Of a stretch of DNA of 61,880 nt, positions 1 through 10,888 are shown piece after piece. The first letter of the stretch is position 1, and the number at the start of each line of letters is the position of its first letter. Position numbers and translations under genes: made by a program. The stretch spans positions 211,641 through 273,520 of the forward strand of contig NW_003546262.1 in NCBI RefSeq assembly GCF_000090795.2. Direction: 5' to 3'. The notes under the pieces were generated by a model, which did not search any database, was not told the origin of the DNA, and saw only the letters and a program-made list of their open reading frames with translations. This DNA is from Amphimedon queenslandica. Taxonomy: Eukaryota; Porifera; Demospongiae; Haplosclerida; Niphatidae.

Positions 1-229
1 CAATGTTTGGCTCACCTATTGAACTATTTCAGTGCATCTTAAAAGACAGGAACAGTACTAATAAAACAGCAAAAGCAGAGTTAATAATGGTGGGCAAATG
101 ACAAAAAAGACTGCAGCTGCAACTGCCCAGGGACCACACGCACTGCTCTTCTGCGCATGATCAGTGTGCGTAACCATACCCCCGAGGTTAAATTAATCTT
201 TACGATGTAGTTACTTTTACAACTTACAT

Positions 230-382
230 TAGTTAAAACAACTTTACAAGATGTTAAAATAACTTAATTTGGTGAAAATAACGCCTCAGATCAAAATTAA
301 CCTAAAATTAGTTAAGAAAACAAAAAATTGGTTACAATAACTATTAAATTTAGTGGTGAAAGTAACCAACCTGGGGTTATTA
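230..382. repeat. Degenerate ~20-bp tandem repeat
   Basis: About seven imperfect units share the core GTTAAAATAAC, for example GTTAAAACAAC, GTTAAAATAAC, GTGAAAATAAC, GTTACAATAAC and GTGAAAGTAAC. The block ends in a T-rich run and TTCAGTGTA near 405. Readable hAT coding sequence starts abruptly at about 427, so this block may be the end of an element inserted into the hAT copy. The left boundary is not resolved and positions 1-229 show nothing I can name. Confidence 0.4.
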
Positions 383-426
383 ACTTTTTGTTTTTTCAGT
401 GTACATTAAGATTCAATAGGCTTACC

Positions 427-1805
427 TTTTGTTGAAGCAACAGATGCTGCTTGTTTGAAATCAGTCATTCTTGACAGCTTGATTTGTTGTGAATTATCTA
501 TTTCAAAATGTTGTTGGCAGGCGGCTGCCAATATGTCTGGCCAACTCAGTAGAGTAGCAGCAAGAACACAAAATGATGACTGAAAGGCATTATGTTAATT
601 GTACAGCACATTGTGTAAATCTCTGAATGCAGGATTGTAAAAAGCAATGTAAAGTTGTAAGAGACACTTTGTCATTCGATAATGAGATATTTAATTTGAT
701 CAAAATTTAATTATCTCAGAAACGCCTAATCTTATTTAAAGGTTAGTAGAAAGGTTGCCCAGCATCTTCACGGTCATTAAAACTGCTATGTCCCACAAGA
801 TGGACTGTGCGAGCTAGTGCAATTTCAAGTATGCTAACAAATTGTAAAGTTTTGCAGGATGCTTTGAATCAAATTAGTAAAAATAATACAGGAGATGTCT
901 CATCAAAAGCTGCTGGTCTTGCTGTGAACATGGAACAATATCAGACCTATTTTGGTCTAAAACTATTTTATTTAATATTTGTTGCAGTTGAGCAACTAGC
1001 TACTACCCTACAAAGTAAAAACATGTCAGCTGAAATTTGTAATCAAGCAGTAAAAATGGCTACACAGTTTCTTGAGGGGCAAAGGTCAGATGACAGTTTC
1101 AATGTTTTGTGGGAGGCAGTTTTTCTGGAATAAGTACGCTTAACATATGAGCCTACACTTCCAAAAAAAAGGCGACCAACACGTTGCACTGGTTCAAGCA
1201 CTGAACCATTCTATCCAGACACACCTAAAGACTACTTTATGTGTAAATATTAAGAGGCACTTGATATTCTCATAGCAGAGCTTAATCGTCAAATTCAAGG
1301 CAGAAACCGTTTCATTCTTCAAGAAATAGAAGATATTCTTACCAATGCTTGCAGGAATGGCATAAAGAAACCTTCTGATGAGCTACTTAGCAACTATTCA
1401 TCCATCAGTGATTTAGACAGCTGAGTGGTACAAATTTTTATGACGCCAGAGCTAATGAAGGCAGTTAATGCTGATGGTGTGGGATGCATTAAGGAAGTGA
1501 CTACAGTTTGAACAATTTGTGATATTATTAGTCATTGACTAGAACCATGTTTTCTGAAGTTTATCAACTTCTGCAGCTGTACTTGACTGTGCCTATGACA
1601 ACAGCTACTGCTGAGCACACATTCTCTAAGCTCCGAAGACTCAAGAATTATTGAAGAAGCAAAATGTCACAGGAACGCCTAAATCATGTCATGCTTTTAC
1701 ATACACACAAACAAAACTGATGACTTAAATCATCATAATATTGCAAAGGAGTCTATTGCATTCAATGATAGACGTATACTTTTTTCGGACAATTTGATTA
1801 AATGA
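427..1805 (+). pseudogene. hAT transposase remnant (ZMYM1/DUF4371 type)
   Basis: This is the remains of a cut-and-paste hAT transposase, a DNA-binding nuclear enzyme. Around 520-545 the reading gives AANMSG, the conserved DUF4371 motif, followed after a frameshift by NCTAHCVNL near 600-630. A 108-codon open stretch lies at 807-1133. Near 1555-1720 the C-terminal dimerisation domain reads LLQLYLTVP, TATAEHTFSKLRRLK and MSQERLNHVMLL, and a short tail ends at the TGA at 1803-1805. At least six stops or frameshifts interrupt it. The N-terminal half is missing, cut at about 427. The hAT family is clear. The ZMYM1-like subgroup follows from the DUF4371 and dimerisation motifs. Confidence 0.85.
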
Positions 1806-1815
1806 AATTATTTAA

Positions 1816-1857
1816 ATGCAGCCCCTCCCCAACTTTCATATTAATCCTACACCACTG
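1816..1857. repeat. hAT 3' terminal inverted repeat
   Basis: Read on the minus strand from 1857 it starts CAGTGGTGTAGGATTAATAT, a typical hAT terminus, and it lies 10 bp beyond the transposase stop. The matching 5' end was not found in the window. The following 8 bases (1858-1865, ACACCACA) would be the target duplication but cannot be checked. The same 15-bp terminus recurs at 49995-50009 and 50091-50105. Confidence 0.65.
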
Positions 1858-1874
1858 ACACCACAGATGATACT

Positions 1875-2530
1875 GTTTCTTCATTTGTACAATGAGAAGA
1901 TGAGTTCAAGCAAAACACGACAGTTTAGACTAGATTCGATCAGTTCTTCAATAAAAAGAGAATACTACATATGAAAGGGCTAGATTTAACACTCGGTACA
2001 AAGAAAATGGTAAGCAGTTGCTAGCTTACATCACTGGTCTACATAATCTTGCAGCCAAATGCGAGTAAGGAACTTTACATGACCAAATAATTCGCGAGCG
2101 TCTTTAAGTAAGGATCAATAACCATGCATTATCAGAAAAGATGCAGTAGGAGAAAGGGTTAGACTTAGCTAAAGCAACAAAATTAGCATGAGAGAATGAA
2201 GCTATAAAGAAGTAAGAGCCTGGATTATGGGAGACAGCTGACAGACGAGTCTAGGCTGAGGTGGACTATATTTAGACCAAGGGTGACAAACAGAAGCCTG
2301 AAAGGAGATGTCTGCCAATGCAGCAGAGGCCCAGGTCAACCAGAGTTCAGCCTCAGAAACATAGCAAGACTTGTACCATATGTAGGAACAACCACCCACA
2401 AGGCAGGGAGCACTGCCCAGCTAAAGAAACTAAATGCTATAAATGTGGTAACATAAAGAATTTTTAAAGGGTTTGCAGAAGTTCTGTAAATGATATTACT
2501 AAGCAAACAGAGACCATTCAATATCTGGGA
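1875..2530 (+). pseudogene. Ty3/gypsy gag remnant with zinc knuckles
   Basis: Gag forms the intracellular particle of the retrotransposon. The helical capsid-like part reads YITGLHNLAAKCE and DQIIRERL near 2020-2105. The nucleocapsid part begins at about 2372 with CTICRNNHPQGREHC, a C-x2-C-x4-H-x4-C-like knuckle, followed by a second cysteine cluster (CYKCGN) near 2440. In-frame stops are scattered, for example near 2066, 2104 and 2148. Its start is lost with the 5' truncation. Confidence 0.75.
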
Positions 2531-2559
2531 ATTATCACTTAAAACAACAATCAGCCATG

Positions 2560-2830
2560 CAGTATCAAGAGCCAAGCTAACTGGAAACACATCGTATTCA
2601 AGATCGATACAGGAGCTGATATCAAAGTCATACCTGAGGAATTGAGAGATGGACCACTGAAGCCAGCTAGAATTACACTGTCTGGTCCGAGTCACCATGT
2701 ACTATAGGTGATAGGGTGTTTTAATGCTGACTTAACAAGAGGTCACAAGTGTGCGTACACGTTGTCAGTGGATTGCAGACACCACTAATCAGTCACCCAG
2801 ATATACAAAGTCTAAATCTCGTCACATGTA
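2560..2830 (+). pseudogene. Retrotransposon aspartic protease remnant
   Basis: The active-site motif F-K-I-D-T-G-A-D is visible, with the catalytic Asp codon at 2606-2608 and Thr-Gly following. It is preceded by a short beta-strand-like segment and followed by VIPEEL. A second conserved strand (LSVD) lies near 2760. A stop interrupts it near 2704. Position between the zinc knuckles and the RT is as expected in Ty3/gypsy pol. Confidence 0.75.
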
Positions 2831-2889
2831 TATTAGGAATCAAAGGAAATAAAGAATACATTGTCACTGAATACCATGTGCTTTATTGT

Positions 2890-3570
2890 GGTCTAGGGAC
2901 AATCAAAGGGAGCTACCATATAGAGCTGGAGGATGGAGCTAAACCTTATTCAGTGAGTACACCCAAAAGAGTGCCTATACCATTCCATTACTACTGAAGG
3001 TTCAACAGGAACTGGAGTGGATGTTAAACTAACGAGTTACTTCTAAAGTTGATGAACCAACTAACTGGTGCTTTAGGATGATAGTAGTAATGAAACCAGG
3101 AGGTTCAGTAAAAATGTGTAGATTTGACTTGACTCAATGACTATGTGAAATGTGAGACATTACCAACTATAAACAAGAAGGTCTTACCTAATGTGGGAGA
3201 TGCCGATGTATTTTTTAAGCTGGATGGCAATTTTTGTTTTTGCCAAATTGAGTTATTGCCTGAGTCCTCGAAAATGACTACCTTCATTACTCCCTTTGAG
3301 AGGTACATGTTTAATCAATTACCCGTTGGTATAAGTTCAGCCCTGGAGGTTTCTCAGAAGAGGATCTGAGATATGAAGAGGGAGTGATAGTGTCATGAGA
3401 CTAATCGATGACATACTAGTCTGTGGAAAGATGGATTAAGAGCATCATGAATGCCTCACAATAGTCTTGGAAAGACTTAAGAAAGGTGTCACTCTAAATA
3501 TTGATAAATCTATATTTCAAAAAAATGTAATCTATTTTTTTAGGTCAAAAGGTCGATAAAGATGTAGTCT
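2890..3570 (+). pseudogene. Ty3/gypsy reverse transcriptase remnant
   Basis: The start reads GAKPYSVSTPKRVPIP (about 2935-2985), the usual gypsy RT entry. A 74-codon open stretch at 3145-3369 holds DVFFKLDGNF, TTFITPFERY and LPVGISSALE, which cover the palm with the first catalytic Asp. After a stop the YxDD-equivalent reads LIDDILVCG near 3402-3425, so the catalytic Asp pair is still encoded. Several stops and frameshifts separate the blocks, so no functional enzyme can be made. Confidence 0.85.
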
Positions 3571-3599
3571 CTCATGATATAAAAGATCAAAGCGATTTG

Positions 3600-4220
3600 C
3601 AATATCCCAAGACCAACAAACGTAACAGAAATTTGAAGATTTTTGGGAATAAAAATTCAACTTAGTAAGTTCTCGCCTAATCTGGCAGAAAAGACAAAGC
3701 CACTCCGTGAGCTACTCTCCAAGAAGTCACAGTGGTACTGGGGACCAGAACAAGAACATGTGTTCTCAGAGTTAAAGAATGGTTTGAGGTCTACTGGTAC
3801 ACCAGCACTGTTTGATCCAGAGAGGGAGACAAGAGTATCTGCTGAAGCAGAATCACATAGATTGTGCGCAGTACTCTGACAGAAACAGGTAATTGCAAAC
3901 AAGTAGCACTAGCTCTAACATGGGCTTGTGAAAGACTCAGTCAATATCTCCTATGATCTAAATTCACTCTTGAAACTGATCACAAACCTCTCCTATCTAC
4001 AAAGAACCTGGAAGATCTACCTATTGGAGTGCAAAGTTTTCGACTCAGAATGATGAAATACCATTGAGACGATGCATGTTCCAGGACAAGAGCTAAATAC
4101 AGCTCATTTTCTCTGTCGTTCACAACTACAAGTCGTTATAAGACACAGAGCAAGGAAACAAAACCACTCACTGCAGGAGATCAAGTCTGGATTCCAGATG
4201 AACAGAGCAGGGAACTGTTG
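3600..4220 (+). pseudogene. RT connection/RNase H remnant and integrase tail
   Basis: The open stretch at 3643-3879 reads LSKFSPNLAEKTKPLRELL and ends in the RNase H strand VSAEAESHRL, where the usual Asp of SADAS appears as Glu. Downstream, in shifted frames, come ALTWACERLSQYL and FTLETDHKPLLS (3905-4000), the second half of RNase H. A short stretch near 4180 resembles the C-terminal tail of integrase. The zinc-binding and catalytic parts of integrase are not present. Confidence 0.7.
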
Positions 4221-4454
4221 AAAGGGAAGAGTCTACTCTATCTGATACTGTGGAAGCTGAATCATCAGACAAAATCAAAGAGATTTGAATTTTCTCCCTT
4301 ATTCAGTACCAGCTCAAAAAGAAGTCGATCTACCTGACGTTGATACTCAACAAGAGGATCATTAGACGAATACCTCCAAGACTCAAGATGAACTAAGATT
4401 TGGCATCACACTCTTTTCCCAGATAGATATGGAGTCTGGCTGACTGAGGAGAAA

Positions 4455-4694
4455 TGTGACGTAATATTTTGTATAGTTATTGTTATTAATTGTTATTGTT
4501 TTGATAGTCGTGTGACGTGAATATCCTGTGTGGTTTCTTATTATTTCCTATATGCATGTTTGTAAGTATGTGTGTGTTCGACTCTTGTTCACTTGTTCAC
4601 TCTACTCTCCCCATGTTTTCTTTCCCTCTTCCTGCTCATTTTTTACAATTATTGTATTGCGTTGAGTTTGTTAATAGTCCTAATAAACGTTACA
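4455..4694 (+). repeat. Ty3/gypsy 3' LTR
   Basis: A 240-bp block begins TGTGACGTAATATT and ends AAACGTTACA, the TG...CA ends expected of an LTR. It follows a purine-rich run GAGGAGAAA (4446-4454) that fits a polypurine tract, and it has AATAAA at 4682-4687 as a polyadenylation signal. No second copy was seen upstream. Open frames within it are not genes. Confidence 0.65.
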
Positions 4695-4764
4695 CTAATG
4701 AAGTGCACTCCTTTTTGTAATTTAATACGATTGATTATGTTTCATCTTTGTTGAAGAAAATGGC

Positions 4765-5845
4765 AAATGCCCTTTTTACATTTAATGACAGTGGTTCTAA
4801 AATGGTACAGCTGGTATTGGTAAATCATATGTCATCAACACTCTGAGGTTATTGCTGGGTACCAGTCTTAAAGTAGCGGCGCTAACTGGAGTGGCAGCAT
4901 GTATTATACATACAAGGATGCAACAAAGTTTTCTACACTTACATGACTTTAAAGACCTGGAAGGAATCAATCTGCATAACATCCACGAAGAGATGTCAAG
5001 TGCCAAGTACCTCATCATTCATGAGATATCAATGGTTTCTGTAATAACATTTGGGATGATTGACAGGAGGTTGGGATAAGCCTTTCCTTAGAAGTCACAG
5101 GTACTGTTTGATGGGTGCTCCATTTTTTTACTGTTTGGAGACTTTGGCTAACTACCTCTAGTGTTTTGATATCCTCTATACACCACACAGTCAATTTCCA
5201 GGGGCAGAGTTTTCAGTCAATTCACTACAGCATTTCTTCTGAACCACATGATGAGACAGTCTTGACAGGATCTTGAACAAGTGAGACTCCGTCACAATTT
5301 TTTTTGGCTCTGATATGCGGAAGCAATAGAAGAAGACTGAGAACATGCCACAGAACAGATTCCTAACAAAATATCAGATCATTCATTATTTGTTAATGCT
5401 CTCCGACTAATTTGACATGTTAATAAAGTTACTAAATACATTGTTGAAAAGTTAATGGAATGTGGTCAGCCAATTGCTGAAATCAAGGCATAAAACACTG
5501 CAGGCAATGCAAGCAGTGCATCACGTAATGATGATGGTGGTTTTGATTCACTTGTAAAGCTCTCAAAATCAGCACGAGCTAGGCTTACAAACAAGTTATG
5601 GGTCGACATGGAATTGGTCATTCGAGCAATGGAACAGTTGAAGCTATACAGTACGAGCTAACTAAACCAGGAACCTCCATCTCTACCAGTGACTTAATGG
5701 TACGATTTGATCATTACACTGGACAAAGTGCATGATGGAACTGTATCAATCACTCAAACAAAAACTGGTCTTCAGGTGCCCAATGTTCCGACCTTTAACT
5801 ACCACTTAAGCTTGCGTGGGGAGTGACTATCCACAAATCTGAGTA
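4765..5845 (+). pseudogene. PIF1-type helicase fragment (Helitron-like)
   Basis: This is part of an SF1B DNA helicase of the PIF1/RecD class as found in Helitrons. Walker A reads GTAGIGKS at 4804-4827, then VAALTGVAA near 4870 and YLIIHEISM near 5010, where the usual Asp of the DE box is His. Later blocks read ARLTNKLWVDMEL near 5580, PNVPTFNYHL near 5780 and the motif VI equivalent LAWGVTIHKSE ending near 5843. Frames change repeatedly. No Rep domain lies upstream; the gypsy LTR does. It is a separate, older Helitron scrap from the one at 7.9-14.4 kb. Confidence 0.8.
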
Positions 5846-7077
5846 AGTCACTCCAGATAGTAGAGATGTTGTTGCTTTCATCCAATCCATGTCATTTTTG
5901 TTCATCCTCATGAACGGGTTCAAATGGTATGCTATATGTAGATACATACACTGACAGTCCTCTTTTCAAAAGGTGGTCCTTCTTGAACAAAAAGTAGTCA
6001 ATGATCTTCCTCCTATTTTTCTTGAAGACGACAACTGTTAGCAGTGCTCGTTAGTAGTCGCAGGAGAAAAATGGTGGTGCAAATAAGATATCACTCAATT
6101 TCCTAACTCTTGAGCAGGCACAAATGGCAATCCAAAAAGTACTTCTTCTCTACAGCAATGACAGCTTTATCTAGCACCATCATCACCTGAAGAGATAATA
6201 CAATCACAGCTAGGGCAATTACCTCACATTATAGGAACTTAAATGAAATGATAAGTTATGCCACTAACCTATTGGTCACCTAATGTCAACCACATGCAGC
6301 ATTTATATGCATCTTTATTACATTGTGTACATGTGGTCTTCTCCTCTATTGCTATACCTTTTTACTTGGCCTGCTCCTTTTTTTCTAAACTACAATATAG
6401 CATTCACTTAATTACAGTATAATATGTTTGTGTATCTCTCCTAAACTTTTCCCTCTTTTAACTTGTCTCTTCTCTCAATTCTTTTTTTGTACAAACCACA
6501 CTTCTTTTACAATAAGATAATGATATAATTATTTACACCTCATTGTCCTACTGTACAAAGTAAGTACAGTAGGAAAATACGTTGTAATTACAGCTCATTA
6601 CAACTGTATTTTATTATTTAATACTCAGATTAAGTTAATATATTCAGGAAAAGAAGAATATGCTGGTTAGTGAATAATTCTGTTTAATGTTATTTAATTA
6701 TTAACTAGATGTCATTCATAAAATGGTTCTGAATTAGCATCAAAACCAAATTTGTTTATTGAAGATGCTTTTACAATTGCGAAAAGTTGTATGGATAATA
6801 ACTGTGAACACAAGTGATGGCTCAAATTGGCAAGAAAACAGTAAAAGATAACTATTTGTACAAACCTTAATTTAGTATACTTAAAATAAAGGTACCAATT
6901 TCATGCAGTTTAACTTTAGTCCCTTAAGGGTTATAAATTTCCAAGTCATCATAGAACAGCATCACCGGCAAAAATCTCTTGTCCTGAGAAAACAAAGGGT
7001 GATTCTTGAAGTCGGATTCATCAAAATAATCTCCTAAAAGTTTATCAGTCCTGCAATGACTGTGCATAAGCTATTAC
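5846..7077. other. No clear gene
   Basis: A short plus-strand segment near 6075-6140 reads NFLTLEQAQMAIQKVLLL after a frame break and may be leftover coding sequence of an unidentified element. The rest is AT-rich sequence in which I see nothing. Confidence 0.4.
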
Positions 7078-7420
7078 ATAAGCGGTAGCCTATATGTAGG
7101 GTTGAGGTTGATTTGTCAAGATGGGGACCAAGTTTATAATTTTCAAATGATTATAACTCTTCTATCTTACCTTGTACAGCTTTATAAATGGCTTAGATGA
7201 GCTCTCCTGCACTGAGCGATTCTCCTGTTACCTTTAAAGTGGACTGAAGTGTAGCAGAAGTATGTCTATATAATAGGCCCAAATTCAAATTTCTGCAAAA
7301 ATTCTTGAGACTTGTTCATCTTCCATCTTCTTCTATGCACCGGATAATCCTTTAAACTAGTAAACAGCTAACGTTGACTTTCACATCATTCCTTGGAGCA
7401 TGAGTCAAGGACTACAAAGG
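7078..7420. repeat. Dispersed repeat, copy 1
   Basis: It begins with the block GCGGTAGCCTATATGTAGG (7082-7100) and aligns throughout with 49374-49717, sharing GATGAGCTCTCC and CACTGAGCGATTCTC with small indels. No terminal repeat or coding capacity was recognised. Two copies 42 kb apart show it is interspersed. A SINE or non-autonomous element is possible. Confidence 0.65.
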
Positions 7421-7905
7421 TGCTTGTCATATCATAATTCATATTGCATTTTATAGTAGTTATTTGGGCGTGATATGACTGCTCCTTAAAATTTGTCGCC
7501 ATTTTGAAACTTAATGCGCATGCAGATTTTCCATAGCGACTGACTGCACAGGGTCAATATTTGCTTAATTCTTCTCTTTCTGTGCATACTTGTGTGTTCA
7601 GCAGTGCACAGACTAAGTGATTAACACTTCCTTCAAGAGCTAACAGGTAAATTATTTTGAAACAACTCTAACAAATTAGGCTTCTTTTATCATAGAGCAA
7701 ACTATAATTTTACAGAGCTGCAAAATAATTTTATAGCTGCTAAGTTTTCATAATTTTGGACACTTGTACCTAAACCAGATCACTAGAGTTCAGTATATGT
7801 CATTATACTTCTGATATTGGATACATTGAGATAAGTCTATACAGTTTTGTTAATCATAATAAGCAGTAGGTTAGTTGTACCTCCTGCATATATGTACTTG
7901 GTAAT
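7421..7905. other. No clear gene
   Basis: This AT-rich sequence lies between the dispersed repeat and the Helitron coding region. It may include the Helitron 5' flank, but no terminal TC dinucleotide could be fixed. Confidence 0.3.
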
Positions 7906-10125
7906 ATGGTACTCATTTATTGTCTTAATGTTAAGTGTAGTTGTTGTGCTGTTATTTGTAAAAAAGGGAGGAGGAATAGGAAAAGTGAATTAACTGGGAC
8001 TAAATCCAAAAAATGTTCTCAAAGATATATCATAATAAAAGGGAAATGGAAACTTTTATATCTAATAACAGGTCCTATGCTAGAGCCTACTATAAAAGGC
8101 ATTGTAACAGGGTCAAAAGCAAAGCTGGAGTTGCATATAAGATAAGTAAGAAATATAAGCTTCAATATTCAAAAAAATTTCATGCATTGAACCCATGTTT
8201 TATTCTGCAAAAACGTAAGAATTGGTTTTGTAAAAACAAGGACAGCAAAATTTTAAAATTAACTTGCTATTTTAAAACAAATTATAGGAGTAATCCAGAC
8301 CACAAAAAAGAAGCCTCAGATCAGTATCATAAGAATCCACAACAACTGAAAGAAGCCTCTAGAGATCAGAATCATAAGAATCCACAACCAATGAAGCAAG
8401 CCTCTAGAGATCACTATCATAAGAACCAACAAACAAAGAAAGAAGCATCTAGGAATCATTATCAGAACAATCCGAACCCCCAAAGAAGTAAATGAAAAAA
8501 AAGGCTATCATAAATATCCGGGCCTTCAAAAACAAAAAAACTTAAAACAGTATTACAAGAATACAGACGCAATATTATGTGCTTTAAAAAATTAATTTCT
8601 GAGATTTAAATTATCTGATAACAAAATGAATAAATTAAAGATGCAGTAAATAAAGAAAATTTAAGCGTCTAAACGAAAATATTTGATGATAATTAGGGTC
8701 AAATATTGTATAGATTACGTTCAAATTACTTATTACCTGCTCCAAATAGTGAAGCAAAGCAATATTATTTTACTAAAATTATTGAAGCATTTTATTACAG
8801 CCCCGAAATTGTTGATGATTGATTGCCATCAAGTTTGAAAGTTGTTGATTTTAAGAACATATCATATGACAGTAAATGTAATGCTGGATTTAGTATATTG
8901 TTAGAGTCAGTTTTGAAAAACAAATCCCTCAAAGTAGGGGTATTGATATGTGAATGAAATAACATTAGAAAATTGAAGTTGAATAGGTTTAGTGATTTTG
9001 GTGAGCAATGTCACACAAAGAACAGTGAGCCATATTTATATCAGTCAGTATATTTGTATAACTCCAATTGCAATTCCTGTTGATACAAATGGCATCTGTT
9101 ATGTAGCAGGAATTATTGATGCATCATGTATTGATAGAGTTGAAGAATGTAATGATGATAGTGATAATAATAGAATGTATACTAATAAGAGAAGGCATAC
9201 CTGAAATGGCATTGTACAGACTGGTGCAAATCTTTATTAGAGAGTGACATTAGTTCAATTATAGAAGTTAGACGATATTTTCATGAGCACATTAAAGAAT
9301 TCAGGAAGCATTTAGATGCATGTGATGATTGTTCTAATAAGCATTATGTGGCAAGATTCCTGCCTGTTGAAGAAATTGATTAAGTGTATGAACATGATTA
9401 ATGTGACAATGCAAGTGTAACGGTAATTGTTAAAAAAAATAAAACTAATGTTGAAAAATATTTTAAATATTCAGAAATTGCTTGTGAAAGAATAGGCTAT
9501 CCTATTGTGTGTAGTGGTAATAATACTGAATGTAAATGCATGCTGTGTATTTTGTGCAATGCATCTGTTCATTATCCTTCTGTTGAGATGCCTTTTGAAA
9601 CACTTATGTTGCTAGAAATGCCCATTTAACAATAGATATTGATTCTTCCCTTGCTGATGGCGATGTAGCACAATTGATCAATTTTAAATAAATGAAGCCT
9701 ATGAGACTGAATTTGATAATGTATATTATGCTATAAATGATGGCAAAGAAGAAGACCCAATTAGAAAACGAAACTTAGATACTGTACTTTATTTTCAGTA
9801 TTCAGATGCTATTGATAAATTTAAGAAAGTGTTGTCTGATCAGGCTGTCAAAGCTTGTAGCTATGAGAGGCTTTTATGAAAAAAATCTGTCACTGAAGCA
9901 AAAAGTTTAGATAGCTATGTTTGGAATGTCCTATTAGATTACATTAGAGAGAATGATCCTACGGCATTAAATAAAGTTATGTATATATTATTTAGAAAAA
10001 TGAAGTTCCAGCACGTAGTGTACTCAATTGGTTGAAGTGAGAGCCACTACCTGAAGAATTAGAAAATTTTGATCATTTGAGTTGCCAGTTAACACAAAGA
10101 GCCAAATATTTTCAGACAATTGTTA
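7906..10125 (+). pseudogene. Helitron protein, N-terminal part
   Basis: A basic Lys/Tyr-rich start (8013-8495) has a cysteine-rich lead (CSCCAVIC at about 7936) and ends in 16-residue repeats. After several breaks, cysteine-containing segments appear near 9000 (FGEQCHTKNSEPYLYQSVY) and 9480-9600 (ACERIGYPIVC, CMLCILCNASVHYPS). An open run at 9700-9970 includes KPMRLN-type and YVWNVLLDYIREND segments. The order and spacing match the N-terminal region of sponge and cnidarian Helitron proteins as I remember them. More than eight stops or frameshifts are visible. Confidence 0.6.
8298..8490 (+). repeat. 48-bp coding repeat, about four units
   Basis: The encoded unit is close to EASRDHYHKNPQQxKK, 16 residues, repeated about four times at the DNA level as well. 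It is basic and His/Asn-rich and sits near the N-terminus of the Helitron protein. It is probably a flexible nucleic-acid-binding linker. Confidence 0.7.
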
Positions 10126-10130
10126 GGCTA

Positions 10131-10886
10131 GGCACACACACCTTTAAAGTGTAACTGACATAATTTTTGGGGTATTTTTTTGTTGACCTTACATGATCAT
10201 ATGATCTTAAAAATGTTGTATGGAAAGTTTTATTATCTGAAAAAAATTCACTGAGATATGAACCTTCAACAATGCTCAATTTGCTTCCTGCCATTTTACA
10301 TTCAGTCAGGGGGTGTGGCTAAATGTGATGTCAAACAAGGCTTATGGTTTACTATTACCATTGACTGCAATGTAACTTTAGTAGATAATATCTTTGTTAG
10401 ATTTCATTTTATACCTTGCATGTTTAATCTTGTGGTAAAAGTGATAGCTTGTGCTTATAATTCATAATAGTCNNNNNNNNNNTATGGATTGTCAAAAGTA
10501 GGCTATGAGCTGCAAGCTATACCAGCCATAATGACTCAGATGTCCTCTGACTTTTATGAATTATAAGCACAAGCTATCACTTTTACCACAGGATTAAAGC
10601 TGCAAGGTATAAAATGAAATCTAACAGAGATATTATCTACTAAAGTTACATTACAGTCAATGGTAAAAGTCAACCTTAAGCCTAGTATGACATCACGTTT
10701 AGCCACACCCCCTGACAGGATGTAAAATGGCAGGAAGCAAAATGAGCACCTTTGAAGGCTCATATCTCAGTGAATACTTTTTCCAGACAATAAAACTTTC
10801 CATACAGCATTTTAAAAATCATTTGATCATTTTAGGTCAATAAAAAAATACCCCAAAAAATCATGTCAGTTACACTTTAAAGTGCC
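10131..10886. mobile_element. 756-bp foldback element inside the Helitron
   Basis: The element consists of two inverted arms of about 340 bp, from 10131 and back from 10886, around a short centre containing a 10-base gap. The outer ends read GGCAC...GTGCC and are flanked by TA on both sides (10129-10130 and 10887-10888), suggesting a TA target duplication as in Tc1/mariner-type elements. Long arms with GGGTATTTTTTT and GGGGTGTGGCTAAA are readable in both. Helitron coding resumes just after it, so it is a later insertion. Open frames in the two arms are mirror images and are not taken as genes. Confidence 0.85.
10473..10482. other. Assembly gap, 10 N
   Basis: Ten unknown bases lie at the centre of the foldback element, where a hairpin would stop sequencing or assembly. 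The true size of the gap is unknown. Confidence 0.99.
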
Positions 10887-10888
10887 TA

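Larger units (their letters stand above)
1858..4694 (+). mobile_element. 5'-truncated Ty3/gypsy LTR retrotransposon
   Basis: Domains are in the order gag, zinc knuckles, aspartic protease, reverse transcriptase, RNase H, integrase tail, LTR, which is Ty3/gypsy order. The 5' LTR and start of gag are absent and the copy begins next to the hAT end. The core of integrase is missing: the text passes from RNase H (to about 4130) to a short basic tail near 4140-4220. Stops and frameshifts occur throughout, so this is an old dead copy. Confidence 0.85.

Noticed and set aside
4517..4754. Small hydrophobic frames
   Set aside because: They lie within the gypsy 3' LTR and its edge; base composition explains them.
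10258..10763. Two similar ~70-codon frames on opposite strands
   Set aside because: They are the two arms of the foldback element read in each direction; their similarity follows from the inverted repeat, not from protein conservation.
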